Part shown: in pieces, positions 1-5,670 of the stretch | How the letters are laid out: the number at the start of each line of letters is the position of its first letter | Position numbering within the stretch: the first letter of the stretch is position 1 | Origin: Bacteroidales bacterium | GTDB lineage: Bacteria; Bacteroidota; Bacteroidia; Bacteroidales; JAFGXI01 | Length of the DNA stretch: 7,120 nucleotides | Assembly: GCA_026985625.1 (NCBI GenBank) | Contig: JALSQC010000378.1 | Location: 1-7,120, forward strand | Reading direction: 5' to 3' | Made by a program: the position numbers and the translations under genes | Notes under the pieces: model-generated | The model's input: only the letters and a program-made list of their open reading frames with translations | Databases searched by the model: none | What the model was told of the DNA's origin: nothing

Positions 1-1071
1 CGTTGTGGCATCTAAGTGAGCAAATGTTGTAGCAGGAGCAGGGTCTGTTAGGTCGTCGGCAGGAACATAGACTGCTTGAACCGAGGTTATTGAGCCATGA
101 TTAGTTGATGTAATACGTTCTTGCATAACACCCATTTCTGTGGCAAGTGTTGGTTGATATCCTACTGCTGACGGCATACGTCCCAACAATGCAGAAACTT
201 CGGAACCTGCTTGTGTAAATCTAAATATATTGTCTATAAAAAATAGTATATCGCGACCTTTTCCTTCTCCGTCGCCGTCTCTAAAACTTTCGGCAACTGT
301 TAATCCTGATAATGCAACAGATGCTCTTGCTCCGGGAGGTTCGTTCATTTGTCCGAAAACTAATGATACTTGTGATTTTTTTATAGCTTCTTTATCGACT
401 TTTGATAAGTCCCAACCGCCTTCTTCCATTGATTTAAGAAATTCGTCTCCGTATGTCATTACTCCGGACTCTAACATCTCGCGAAGCAAATCGTTTCCTT
501 CTCTGGTTCTTTCGCCAACACCGGCAAATACCGATAAGCCGTCGTGTCCTTTTGCAATATTATTGATAAGCTCTTGTATAAGAACTGTTTTTCCTACACC
601 GGCACCTCCAAAAAGTCCGATTTTTCCTCCTTTTGAGTATGGCTCAATAAGGTCTATAACTTTTATTCCTGTAAATAATATTTCGGTATTGGTAGATAAA
701 TCTTTAAATTTAGGAGGCTCTCTATGTATTGGATAGCCTGATTCTTTAGGTATTTGACCTATACCATCTATTGCGTCTCCAACAACGTTTAATAATCGTC
801 CTTTTACCTGTTCGCCTATAGGCATTTTTATTGGGCTTTCGGTTGATACAACTTCCATTCCTCTACTTAATCCGTCTGTAGAGTCCATTGCTATTGTTCT
901 TACGGAGTTTTCTCCTATGTGTTGCTGAACCTCAACTATTAAAGGTGTCTGCGATGGTCTTGCTATTTCTAATGCATCATGAATTTTTGGTAATTCGCCA
1001 TGATATTTTTCGAAACTTACATCGACAACAGGTCCTATTACCTGTATTATTTCGCCTATTATTTTTGTCAT
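1..1071 (-). CDS. atpD: F1F0 ATP synthase beta subunit, N-terminal 357 residues (3' end off the left edge)
   Basis: This is the catalytic beta subunit of the F1 head of ATP synthase, which makes ATP from ADP and phosphate on the cytoplasmic face of the inner membrane. The frame opens with ATG at 1071 (MTKIIGEIIQVIGPVVDV) and stays open to base 1, where it is cut at HLDATT. Visible landmarks are the P-loop GGAGVGKT at residues 155-162, the GERTRE segment with catalytic Glu187, and the Walker B/DNIFRFTQAG segment with Asp280. A segment around Trp220 (EEGGWDLSKVDKEA) is the extra stretch I associate with Bacteroidetes AtpD. The C-terminal DELSEED domain lies outside the window. In Bacteroidetes atpD is commonly followed by atpC, which would lie off the left edge. 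A TAnnTTTG promoter element sits upstream (1106-1113). The gene is clearly richer in G/C than its neighbours, as expected for a highly conserved protein. Identification is certain from sequence motifs. Confidence 0.98.
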   Translation of the reverse strand, partial: MTKIIGEIIQVIGPVVDVSFEKYHGELPKIHDALEIARPSQTPLIVEVQQHIGENSVRTIAMDSTDGLSRGMEVVSTESPIKMPIGEQVKGRLLNVVGDAIDGIGQIPKESGYPIHREPPKFKDLSTNTEILFTGIKVIDLIEPYSKGGKIGLFGGAGVGKTVLIQELINNIAKGHDGLSVFAGVGERTREGNDLLREMLESGVMTYGDEFLKSMEEGGWDLSKVDKEAIKKSQVSLVFGQMNEPPGARASVALSGLTVAESFRDGDGEGKGRDILFFIDNIFRFTQAGSEVSALLGRMPSAVGYQPTLATEMGVMQERITSTNHGSITSVQAVYVPADDLTDPAPATTFAHLDATT

Positions 1072-1105
1072 TTAATTAAAAAATTACGGTTTAATAATAA
1101 TTTTG

Positions 1106-1113
1106 CAAATTTA
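1106..1113 (-). promoter_or_regulatory. Candidate -7 promoter element of atpD
   Basis: On the minus strand this reads TAAATTTG, a perfect match to the Bacteroidetes -7 consensus TAnnTTTG. It would start transcription near 1099 and give a leader of roughly 28 bases before the ATG at 1071. I see no matching -33 TTTG at the usual 19-21 base spacing, so the call rests on the -7 box and its placement in the only gap upstream of atpD. Confidence 0.45.
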
Positions 1114-1153
1114 TATAAAATTAATTTAATACTATATTATAAGTATATTTTTT

Positions 1154-1516
1154 TTATATCGAATTAAAAACATTAAGGTATTTTTGTTTATTTGCTTCAA
1201 CCGAGTATTTTTCTATTACGGTTTTTCGTCCGGCTTTTCCCAGTTTTTCTCTTAACTCTTTACTTTCTATTAATACCAAGAGTTTGTCGAGCCATTCTTG
1301 TTCGGTATCGGCTAAAAAACCATTTTTGCCATCTTCGATTATCTCAGTATTTACACCAACAGGCGACATTATTGTTGGTATTTCCAATGCCGTTGTTTAA
1401 AAAAATAGGACTATTTTATTTTTATCGGAATAATCTAAGTGCCAGATTGCATCGTCGAAATCATATATTATTTTTTTTAATTTAGATGTTACTTTTGTTC
1501 TAAGTGTTTTTTTATT
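1154..1516 (-). pseudogene. Internally deleted GT4-family glycosyltransferase remnant
   Basis: Read on the minus strand in one frame, this region holds two separate pieces of a GT4 (glycosyl transferases group 1) protein. The first piece, about 1516-1403, encodes KLKKIIYDFDDAIW near its middle, matching the IYDFDDAIW motif of the N-terminal half of this family. A TAA stop follows at about 1400-1402. The second piece, 1399-1154, encodes ALEIPTIMSPVGVNTEII, then EDGKNGFLA and a helical tail, matching the C-terminal nucleotide-sugar-binding half. Everything that should lie between (by family length, probably well over 150 residues) is missing, as is the N-terminus: no in-frame ATG exists and a stop lies at 1517-1519. 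The only possible start in the second piece is a TTG at 1387, which would leave 77 residues, too short to fold as a transferase. It lies 9 bases after neuB, so it was probably part of the same surface-sugar locus. I infer a dead gene. Confidence 0.85.
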
Positions 1517-1525
1517 TTAAAGTAT

Positions 1526-2542
1526 TTATATTTCTATAAAATCGTCAATATTAAAATCTTTTATGGCTTTTGTTCCAATAACTTTATCCCAAAGAAATGG
1601 GCTTAAACCTGTTCCCGGTCGTTTTGTTGTAATGTTATTTTCGGTTAATATTTCGTTTTTATTTATTTTTGTTTTTGCAATAATACTTTTGCGAACTAAT
1701 GGTTTGTTTTTTTTCTCTAGCTCGTTAGGTTCTTTTTTTCCGTTACCTATTGCTTTCTCGATATTTCTAATTGCATCAATCATTTTTTTTAACTCGTTAG
1801 GTTCTAAAGACATTTTGTGATCGGGTCCCGGAAGGTTTTTGTCGAGTGTAAAATGTTTTTCTATTACTTTTGCTCCCATTGCTACAGCGGCAATAGGCAC
1901 TTCTATTCCTAATGTGTGGTCTGAGTATCCTACGTTTACGTTAAATTTATCGGCTATTGTATTCATTGCCGAAAGATTAACAAGATGCATTGGTGTTGGA
2001 TATTCTGAGCTACAATGTAAAACGGTTATATTTTTGTTGTTTTTATAAAAATCTAATTTATTAAATATTGTTAATGCATCGGCAATTTCTTTTAAGTTAG
2101 CCATTCCTGTAGATATTACTACTGGTAGTTTTTTGTTTGCAATTTTTTTTAAATACGGGTAATTTGTTAATTCGCCCGATGGTATTTTAAAAAAATCTAT
2201 TTTTAACTTGTATAAAAAGTCTATACTATCAAAGTCAAAAGCTGTTGAAAGAAATTTTATATCTTTTTGTTTGCAATATTTTATAAGTTCATAATGTGTT
2301 TCTTTAGATATTTCTAACTTTTTTAACATATCAAATTGTGTGTTGCCTGTTTTGTTAGTATTTTTTATTTGATAATCGGCTTTTTTTGCATCTTTTGATA
2401 CGAGTAGTTCTGTTTTAAATGTTTGAAATTTAACATAATCGGCTCCTGCAGCTGCAGCTGCATCGATAAGTTTTTTTGCAAGATTTATGTCTCCATTGTG
2501 ATTTACGCCTGCTTCGGCTATTATTATTGTATGATTAATCAT
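1526..2542 (-). CDS. neuB: NeuB-family sialic/nonulosonic acid synthase
   Basis: NeuB-family enzymes condense phosphoenolpyruvate with an N-acetylmannosamine-type sugar in the cytoplasm, giving N-acetylneuraminate or a relative such as legionaminate. The 338 residues fit the family length. The N-terminal TIM-barrel starts with IIIAEAGVNHNG (Glu10) and YVKFQTF (Lys38). GYSDHT (His209) and EKHFTLD (His230) are 21 residues apart, the same spacing as the two metal-binding histidines of the Neisseria enzyme. The C-terminal SAF/antifreeze-like domain (about 282-338) carries KRPGTGLSP with Arg308, again at the family spacing from the second histidine. All key residues are present, so the enzyme looks intact. 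It starts 5 bases after neuD. Whether the product is Neu5Ac or legionaminic acid cannot be told: no neuA, neuC or legionaminate genes are visible. The motif RPGTG favours these over pseudaminate synthase, by inference. Confidence 0.93.
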   Translation of the reverse strand: MINHTIIIAEAGVNHNGDINLAKKLIDAAAAAGADYVKFQTFKTELLVSKDAKKADYQIKNTNKTGNTQFDMLKKLEISKETHYELIKYCKQKDIKFLSTAFDFDSIDFLYKLKIDFFKIPSGELTNYPYLKKIANKKLPVVISTGMANLKEIADALTIFNKLDFYKNNKNITVLHCSSEYPTPMHLVNLSAMNTIADKFNVNVGYSDHTLGIEVPIAAVAMGAKVIEKHFTLDKNLPGPDHKMSLEPNELKKMIDAIRNIEKAIGNGKKEPNELEKKNKPLVRKSIIAKTKINKNEILTENNITTKRPGTGLSPFLWDKVIGTKAIKDFNIDDFIEI

Positions 2543-2547
2543 AATTT

Positions 2548-3183
2548 TTAAATTTTACGTGCCGGATTTCCTATATAAGTAGAGTTTGGTTTTGTATTAC
2601 GGTATATAACCGCTCCTGCTGCAATAATATTGTTTTCGGCAATTATAATTCCGTTTGACAAAACAGCCCCACTACCAAAAAAAGTATTTTTATTAATAAT
2701 GCAGTCTCCATTAATTTTTGCGTTTGTTGATATATGACAATTATCGTTAATGGTTGCATCGTGTTCTATTAATGCTTGATTGTTTATTATACAGTTTTTA
2801 CCTATTTTTGCTCCTGCATTAACAATAACGTTGTGCATTATTATTGTTCCTTCGTCGATAAACGAATATTTTGATACGTAAGAAAACGGGGAAATAATTA
2901 CAGGCATATTTGCATTTAAAGATTTTAGTCTTTTATAAATCTTTATTCGTATCTCGGGTGTTTTAATCTGACCTACTGTTATTACTGCGTTTTTATATGT
3001 TTTTATAAGTTCCGGCAATTCGTTGTCGGTAGCTATAATTTTATAGTTTAATACTTTTTGTCCTATTTTTTGTTTTATATCAACAATTCCTGCTATCTCG
3101 TATTTATTTTCATTTTCGATAACATCTATAACCGACTTGCAATGACCGCCTCCTCCTATTAGTATAATTTTTTGTTTTGTCAT
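2548..3183 (-). CDS. neuD: NeuD/PglD-type left-handed beta-helix sugar acetyltransferase
   Basis: This is an acetyl-CoA-dependent O- or N-acetyltransferase of the NeuD/PglD group, acting on sialic acids or on UDP-amino-sugars in the cytoplasm. The 211 residues match the family. The N-terminal Rossmann-like domain opens with KIILIGGGGHCKSVIDVIE (about 5-23), the usual glycine-rich GGGGH start. From about residue 98 the protein is a hexapeptide-repeat beta helix (INDNCHISTNAKINGDCIIN and similar turns), ending in the typical YIGNPARKI. His141 in ALIEHDA aligns with the catalytic histidine of PglD (IEHE there). It lies 3 bases after the thioredoxin-fold gene and 5 bases before neuB, and NeuB-NeuD pairs are common in nonulosonic-acid loci, which supports the role. 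Which substrate it acetylates cannot be read from sequence. Confidence 0.9.
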   Translation of the reverse strand: MTKQKIILIGGGGHCKSVIDVIENENKYEIAGIVDIKQKIGQKVLNYKIIATDNELPELIKTYKNAVITVGQIKTPEIRIKIYKRLKSLNANMPVIISPFSYVSKYSFIDEGTIIMHNVIVNAGAKIGKNCIINNQALIEHDATINDNCHISTNAKINGDCIINKNTFFGSGAVLSNGIIIAENNIIAAGAVIYRNTKPNSTYIGNPARKI

Positions 3184-3186
3184 TTA

Positions 3187-4221
3187 TTAATATTTTTTAG
3201 TTAAAGAATGTTTAAATGTTTTATAAAAATCTTCCCATTTTTGTGTTTTATAATAGTTATCGCCAAAAAAATGTATAATAGTTTCGGCTTCGTATGCGTT
3301 GTGATAGAAAGGAACAGAACTAAGAATTTTTCCGTTTTCGTCGATAAAAATTAATGATGGCAAAACAACTCTTTTGTTCTCGATTTGCGAAATAAACGGG
3401 TGAAAAATTTCTTTTTTTGTTTTAAAAAATATTTGATTTCCATATTTTATGGTATCTTGTGATTGTGCGTTAAAGTCTACTAAATAAAATTTTTTGTTTA
3501 GGTATTTACTTATTGTATCGGTTAAAAAGGTTGACCGTTTCATAACTTTACATGAGTTACACCAGTCGGTATTTACAAAGATTACTATTGGTTTTTTTTC
3601 TTTTTTTTGTAAGCGTATAGCTTGATTAAGTCCATACCAATTTACTGATTTTTTATCGGTTGTAGAGTCGTTAAAAGCCATGTTCCAATCGTCGTTAAAA
3701 TCGTTTACATTTGTTGTTCCAAAAACGTATTCGACCATATAAACTAAAAACGGTTCTATTTTTTTTGAATCTAAATATCCGGGTATGCGAAGTTTTATTT
3801 TATAATCACTAGACATAAAAAGTGTTGTTGGATATGACATACGACCTTCCATAAATTCTTTGGCAAAATCGTTTGTCGAGCGTTTTACTATACCTGTGTT
3901 TATGTATTGTTTTCCGTTAAAATTTATTGTATCGTGGGTTTCGGCATTAAATCTTACGGGATAAAAACGTTCGTTTATGTATCCTGCAATTTGAGGATTT
4001 GAGTATGTTGTCTTCATCATATGTTTGCACCAACCACACCAATCGGTATAAAAATCTATTAAAAAAGGCTTTGGTTGTTTTTTATTAAGACTGTCGGCTT
4101 GTTCTATTGTTAACCATTTGACTAATCCTGTATTTTCTTTTTTATTATTTTGTTTTGTTTGAGCAAATAAACTTATTTGACTTATTAGAAATAAAGATAT
4201 TAGTAATAATTTTATTTTCAT
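3187..4221 (-). CDS. Exported protein with two tandem thioredoxin-like domains
   Basis: The protein begins with a signal peptide (MKIKLLLISLFLISQISLFA, cleavage before Gln21), so it should act in the periplasm. Two thioredoxin-fold domains follow. The first (about 35-165) has DFYTDWCGWCKHMM with CGWC at 62-65 and a cis-Pro candidate at SYPTTLF (Pro131). The second (about 195-320) has IFVNTDWCNSCKVM with CNSC at 221-224 and VLPSLIF (Pro288). Both also share a similar stretch after the active site (FYPVRFNAETHDTI and FYLVDFNAQSQDTI), showing internal duplication. Both CXXC pairs are intact, so both domains could do thiol-disulfide exchange. The domains resemble the Thioredoxin_7 type. It sits 6 bases after the lipoprotein gene and 3 bases before neuD. 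The substrate is unknown; nothing in the sequence ties it to sugar synthesis beyond co-transcription. Confidence 0.88.
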   Translation of the reverse strand: MKIKLLLISLFLISQISLFAQTKQNNKKENTGLVKWLTIEQADSLNKKQPKPFLIDFYTDWCGWCKHMMKTTYSNPQIAGYINERFYPVRFNAETHDTINFNGKQYINTGIVKRSTNDFAKEFMEGRMSYPTTLFMSSDYKIKLRIPGYLDSKKIEPFLVYMVEYVFGTTNVNDFNDDWNMAFNDSTTDKKSVNWYGLNQAIRLQKKEKKPIVIFVNTDWCNSCKVMKRSTFLTDTISKYLNKKFYLVDFNAQSQDTIKYGNQIFFKTKKEIFHPFISQIENKRVVLPSLIFIDENGKILSSVPFYHNAYEAETIIHFFGDNYYKTQKWEDFYKTFKHSLTKKY

Positions 4222-4227
4222 AATATT

Positions 4228-4755
4228 TTATTTTTTAATTGTTTCGGGGTTTGCATGGTAATAGTCGTATCCCATAATCATTTTGCCATTAGGGTCTTCG
4301 GCAATATAATACCAGAGACCGTTGCGTTCGACTAAATTTGCGTTTTTAATGCTATAATTAGAAGCATCGGTATATATTTCGCCTTTTTTAAGAATGGCAT
4401 CTTTACAAAATTGCCAAGAGCCATCGTTGTTTTTTTTTGAATACCATATTTCAAATCTTTCGGGTCCGTAAGGTTTATGTATTACTGTCCCTAATATCCA
4501 TTTATCTTTTATATAATTATATGTTCCAAATTCAAGTATTTTTGCGTCAAATTTTGGCGAGCTTACCGATGTTTTATGCCGCCAATAGTAATATCCCGAT
4601 GAGGAATCTTTTTCGGCATATAATTCGTTGGGAATGTTTTTTATTACTAATTTGCGAGGTAAATTTTTTATCTTATCTGGTAATTCTTTATTATTACACG
4701 AAAAAAATATAATAAAAAAAAATACTGTTAATGTAAATATTTTTTTGTCTGTCAT
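4228..4755 (-). CDS. Small putative lipoprotein of unknown function
   Basis: I do not recognise this family. From the ATG at 4755 the product has 175 residues: MTDKK, a hydrophobic stretch, then FFSC with Cys20 followed by NNKE, which looks like a lipoprotein signal with a relaxed Bacteroidetes-style lipobox. The mature part is rich in aromatic residues and has strand-like patterns, for example GYYYWRHKT, RFEIWYSKKNNDGSWQF and ERNGLWYYIAEDPNGKMI, suggesting a beta-rich globular domain on the membrane surface. An in-frame TTG at 4776 would add seven residues, but it overlaps a TAnnTTTG promoter box (4774-4781), and the ATG gives a more normal signal peptide, so I chose the ATG. It is the first gene of the minus-strand run, 6 bases before the thioredoxin-like gene. 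Confidence 0.75.
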   Translation of the reverse strand: MTDKKIFTLTVFFFIIFFSCNNKELPDKIKNLPRKLVIKNIPNELYAEKDSSSGYYYWRHKTSVSSPKFDAKILEFGTYNYIKDKWILGTVIHKPYGPERFEIWYSKKNNDGSWQFCKDAILKKGEIYTDASNYSIKNANLVERNGLWYYIAEDPNGKMIMGYDYYHANPETIKK

Positions 4756-4773
4756 AAAATAAATTATTTTTAA

Positions 4774-4781
4774 CAAATTTA
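4774..4781 (-). promoter_or_regulatory. Candidate -7 element for the lipoprotein-trx-neuD-neuB run
   Basis: The minus strand reads TAAATTTG, a perfect TAnnTTTG match, with a predicted start near 4767 and a leader of about a dozen bases before the ATG at 4755. A -33 TTTG at the right spacing is not evident. If used, it excludes the TTG at 4776 as a start codon, because that codon lies inside the promoter box. Confidence 0.4.
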
Positions 4782-4798
4782 ATAAAAAAATAAAACCT

Positions 4799-4831
4799 TT
4801 TGCTTGTAAACAATTAAATTCACTATTTTTA
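4799..4831 (+). promoter_or_regulatory. Weak candidate promoter of the HAD phosphatase gene
   Basis: On the plus strand TTTG at 4799-4802 is followed after 21 bases by TATTTTTA at 4824-4831, one mismatch from the -7 consensus TAnnTTTG. The spacing fits the Bacteroidetes -33/-7 arrangement and would give a leader of about 15 bases before the ATG at 4851. The mismatch and the AT-rich background make this tentative. Confidence 0.28.
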
Positions 4832-4832
4832 A

Positions 4833-4840
4833 CAAAAATA
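4833..4840 (-). promoter_or_regulatory. Second candidate -7 element facing the lipoprotein gene
   Basis: The minus strand reads TATTTTTG, another perfect TAnnTTTG match in the divergent gap. It would give a leader of about 70 bases before the ATG at 4755. It overlaps the region just upstream of the plus-strand ATG at 4851, so it may be a chance match in AT-rich DNA or a second promoter. Confidence 0.22.
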
Positions 4841-4850
4841 TAAATTATTT

Positions 4851-5645
4851 ATGGGACGAATTGCATTAGTTTTTGATTTTGACGAAACTTTAGCCGAAGA
4901 GAGCACAACTGCTTTTGTAAAAAGCTTAGGTATTGATGTCGATTATTTTTGGAGCAAAATGGTTGACTCGTTATTGCCTTTAGGTTGGGACCCTGTGCCT
5001 GCTTATTTGTATAAACTTATTGATATTGCCAACGATTATAAAATAACAAAAAAATTATTAAGCGATTTTGGAAAAAATGTGGTTTTTAAAGCCGGTGTAG
5101 AATCTTTTTTTGATAATATAAAAGCCGATGTAAAAAAAATATCACCTGATACGGAAATAGAGTTTTATATAATAAGCAGTGGAATTGGCGAGATTGTAAG
5201 AAATACAAAAATATCGAAATATTTTAATGATATTTGGGCTTGTGAGTTTTATTTTGATGATAATGAACTGATTAAATTTCCGAGAAAAATAGTTAGTTTT
5301 ACCGATAAAACACGATATATTTTTCAGATTTCGAAAGGTATGTTTGGTAAGGAATACGAAGGAAAGCCTTATGCCGTAAATATAAAAGTTAATAAAGAAT
5401 ATTATATTCCCATAAAAAATATGATTTATATTGGCGACGGAATGACCGATGTTCCGTGTTTTTCTCTTTTGCAAAGATTTGGCGGAACAACAATAGCGGT
5501 TTACGATGCTCAAAATTCAAAAGCATACGGCAAAGCTCAAAATTTTAAAACCGAAAAACGTGTGAATGATTTACATAATGCCGATTATTCAAAGAATTCA
5601 TCTTTATATAATTTTATTTTTGAGTCTATTAAAAAAATGATTTAA
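4851..5645 (+). CDS. HAD-superfamily phosphatase, cytoplasmic
   Basis: This is a haloacid dehalogenase-type phosphohydrolase of 264 residues, without signal peptide or membrane segment. Motif I is LVFDFDETLA with nucleophile Asp9 and acid/base Asp11; motif II is FYIISSG (Ser109/Ser110); a motif III lysine is probably Lys153 in SFTDKTRY; motif IV is IYIGDGMTD with Asp196 and Asp200. The insert between motifs I and II is long and helical, with LLPLGWDPVPAYLYKLIDIA, a stretch I associate with a widespread family annotated only as HAD hydrolase, and GIGEIVRNTKISKYFNDIWAC is also typical of it. The substrate is not known to me. It is transcribed away from the neu genes, so a sialic-acid-9-phosphatase role has no support. 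The membrane-protein gene follows after 25 bases. Key catalytic residues are all present. Confidence 0.88.
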   Translation: MGRIALVFDFDETLAEESTTAFVKSLGIDVDYFWSKMVDSLLPLGWDPVPAYLYKLIDIANDYKITKKLLSDFGKNVVFKAGVESFFDNIKADVKKISPDTEIEFYIISSGIGEIVRNTKISKYFNDIWACEFYFDDNELIKFPRKIVSFTDKTRYIFQISKGMFGKEYEGKPYAVNIKVNKEYYIPIKNMIYIGDGMTDVPCFSLLQRFGGTTIAVYDAQNSKAYGKAQNFKTEKRVNDLHNADYSKNSSLYNFIFESIKKMI

Positions 5646-5646
5646 T

Positions 5647-5654
5647 TATATTTG
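5647..5654 (+). promoter_or_regulatory. Candidate -7 element upstream of the membrane-protein gene
   Basis: The sequence TATATTTG matches TAnnTTTG exactly and starts two bases after the stop codon of the HAD gene. Transcription would begin near 5661, ten bases ahead of the ATG at 5671. The nearest upstream TTTG (5619-5622) is 24 bases away, longer than the usual spacing. It suggests the membrane-protein gene may have its own promoter even though it lies close behind the HAD gene. Confidence 0.35.
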
Positions 5655-5670
5655 TAGTAAATTTTTAATT

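Noticed and set aside
230..736. Plus-strand open frame of 168 codons
   Set aside because: It lies wholly inside atpD on the other strand; its Pro/Ser-rich product is the antisense shadow of a conserved gene.
1114..1150. Possible terminator after the minus-strand gene run
   Set aside because: Only a 5-base AT stem (ATACT/AGTAT) with an 8-base loop and no following T run on the minus strand; too weak to call.
1192..1485. Plus-strand open frame of 97 codons over the glycosyltransferase remnant
   Set aside because: The other strand carries recognisable GT4 motifs; this product is low-complexity Leu/Phe-rich and resembles no family I know.
1721..1805. A 13-base direct repeat (CTCGTTAGGTTCT) 72 bases apart within neuB
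   Set aside because: Both copies encode EPNEL-like residues at positions where NeuB proteins usually have similar sequence (SLEPxEL and KxPxxxE), so chance convergence is enough.
2447..2462. A perfect 16-base palindrome, TGCAGCTGCAGCTGCA, in AT-rich surroundings
   Set aside because: It encodes the alanine run before GADYVKFQ in NeuB, and alternating GCT/GCA alanine codons give this palindrome automatically; no sign of a binding site.
4756..4776. TTG at 4776 as start of the lipoprotein
   Set aside because: It lies inside a TAnnTTTG promoter box and the ATG at 4755 gives a normal lipoprotein signal.
5142..5513. Minus-strand open frame of 123 codons inside the HAD gene
   Set aside because: The plus strand has all four HAD motifs across this region, so the minus frame is a by-product of AT-rich codon use.
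4851..5645. Idea that the HAD enzyme is the sialic-acid-9-phosphate phosphatase partner of NeuB
   Set aside because: Bacterial NeuB normally uses the unphosphorylated sugar, and the HAD gene is divergently transcribed and matches a different, widespread HAD family.
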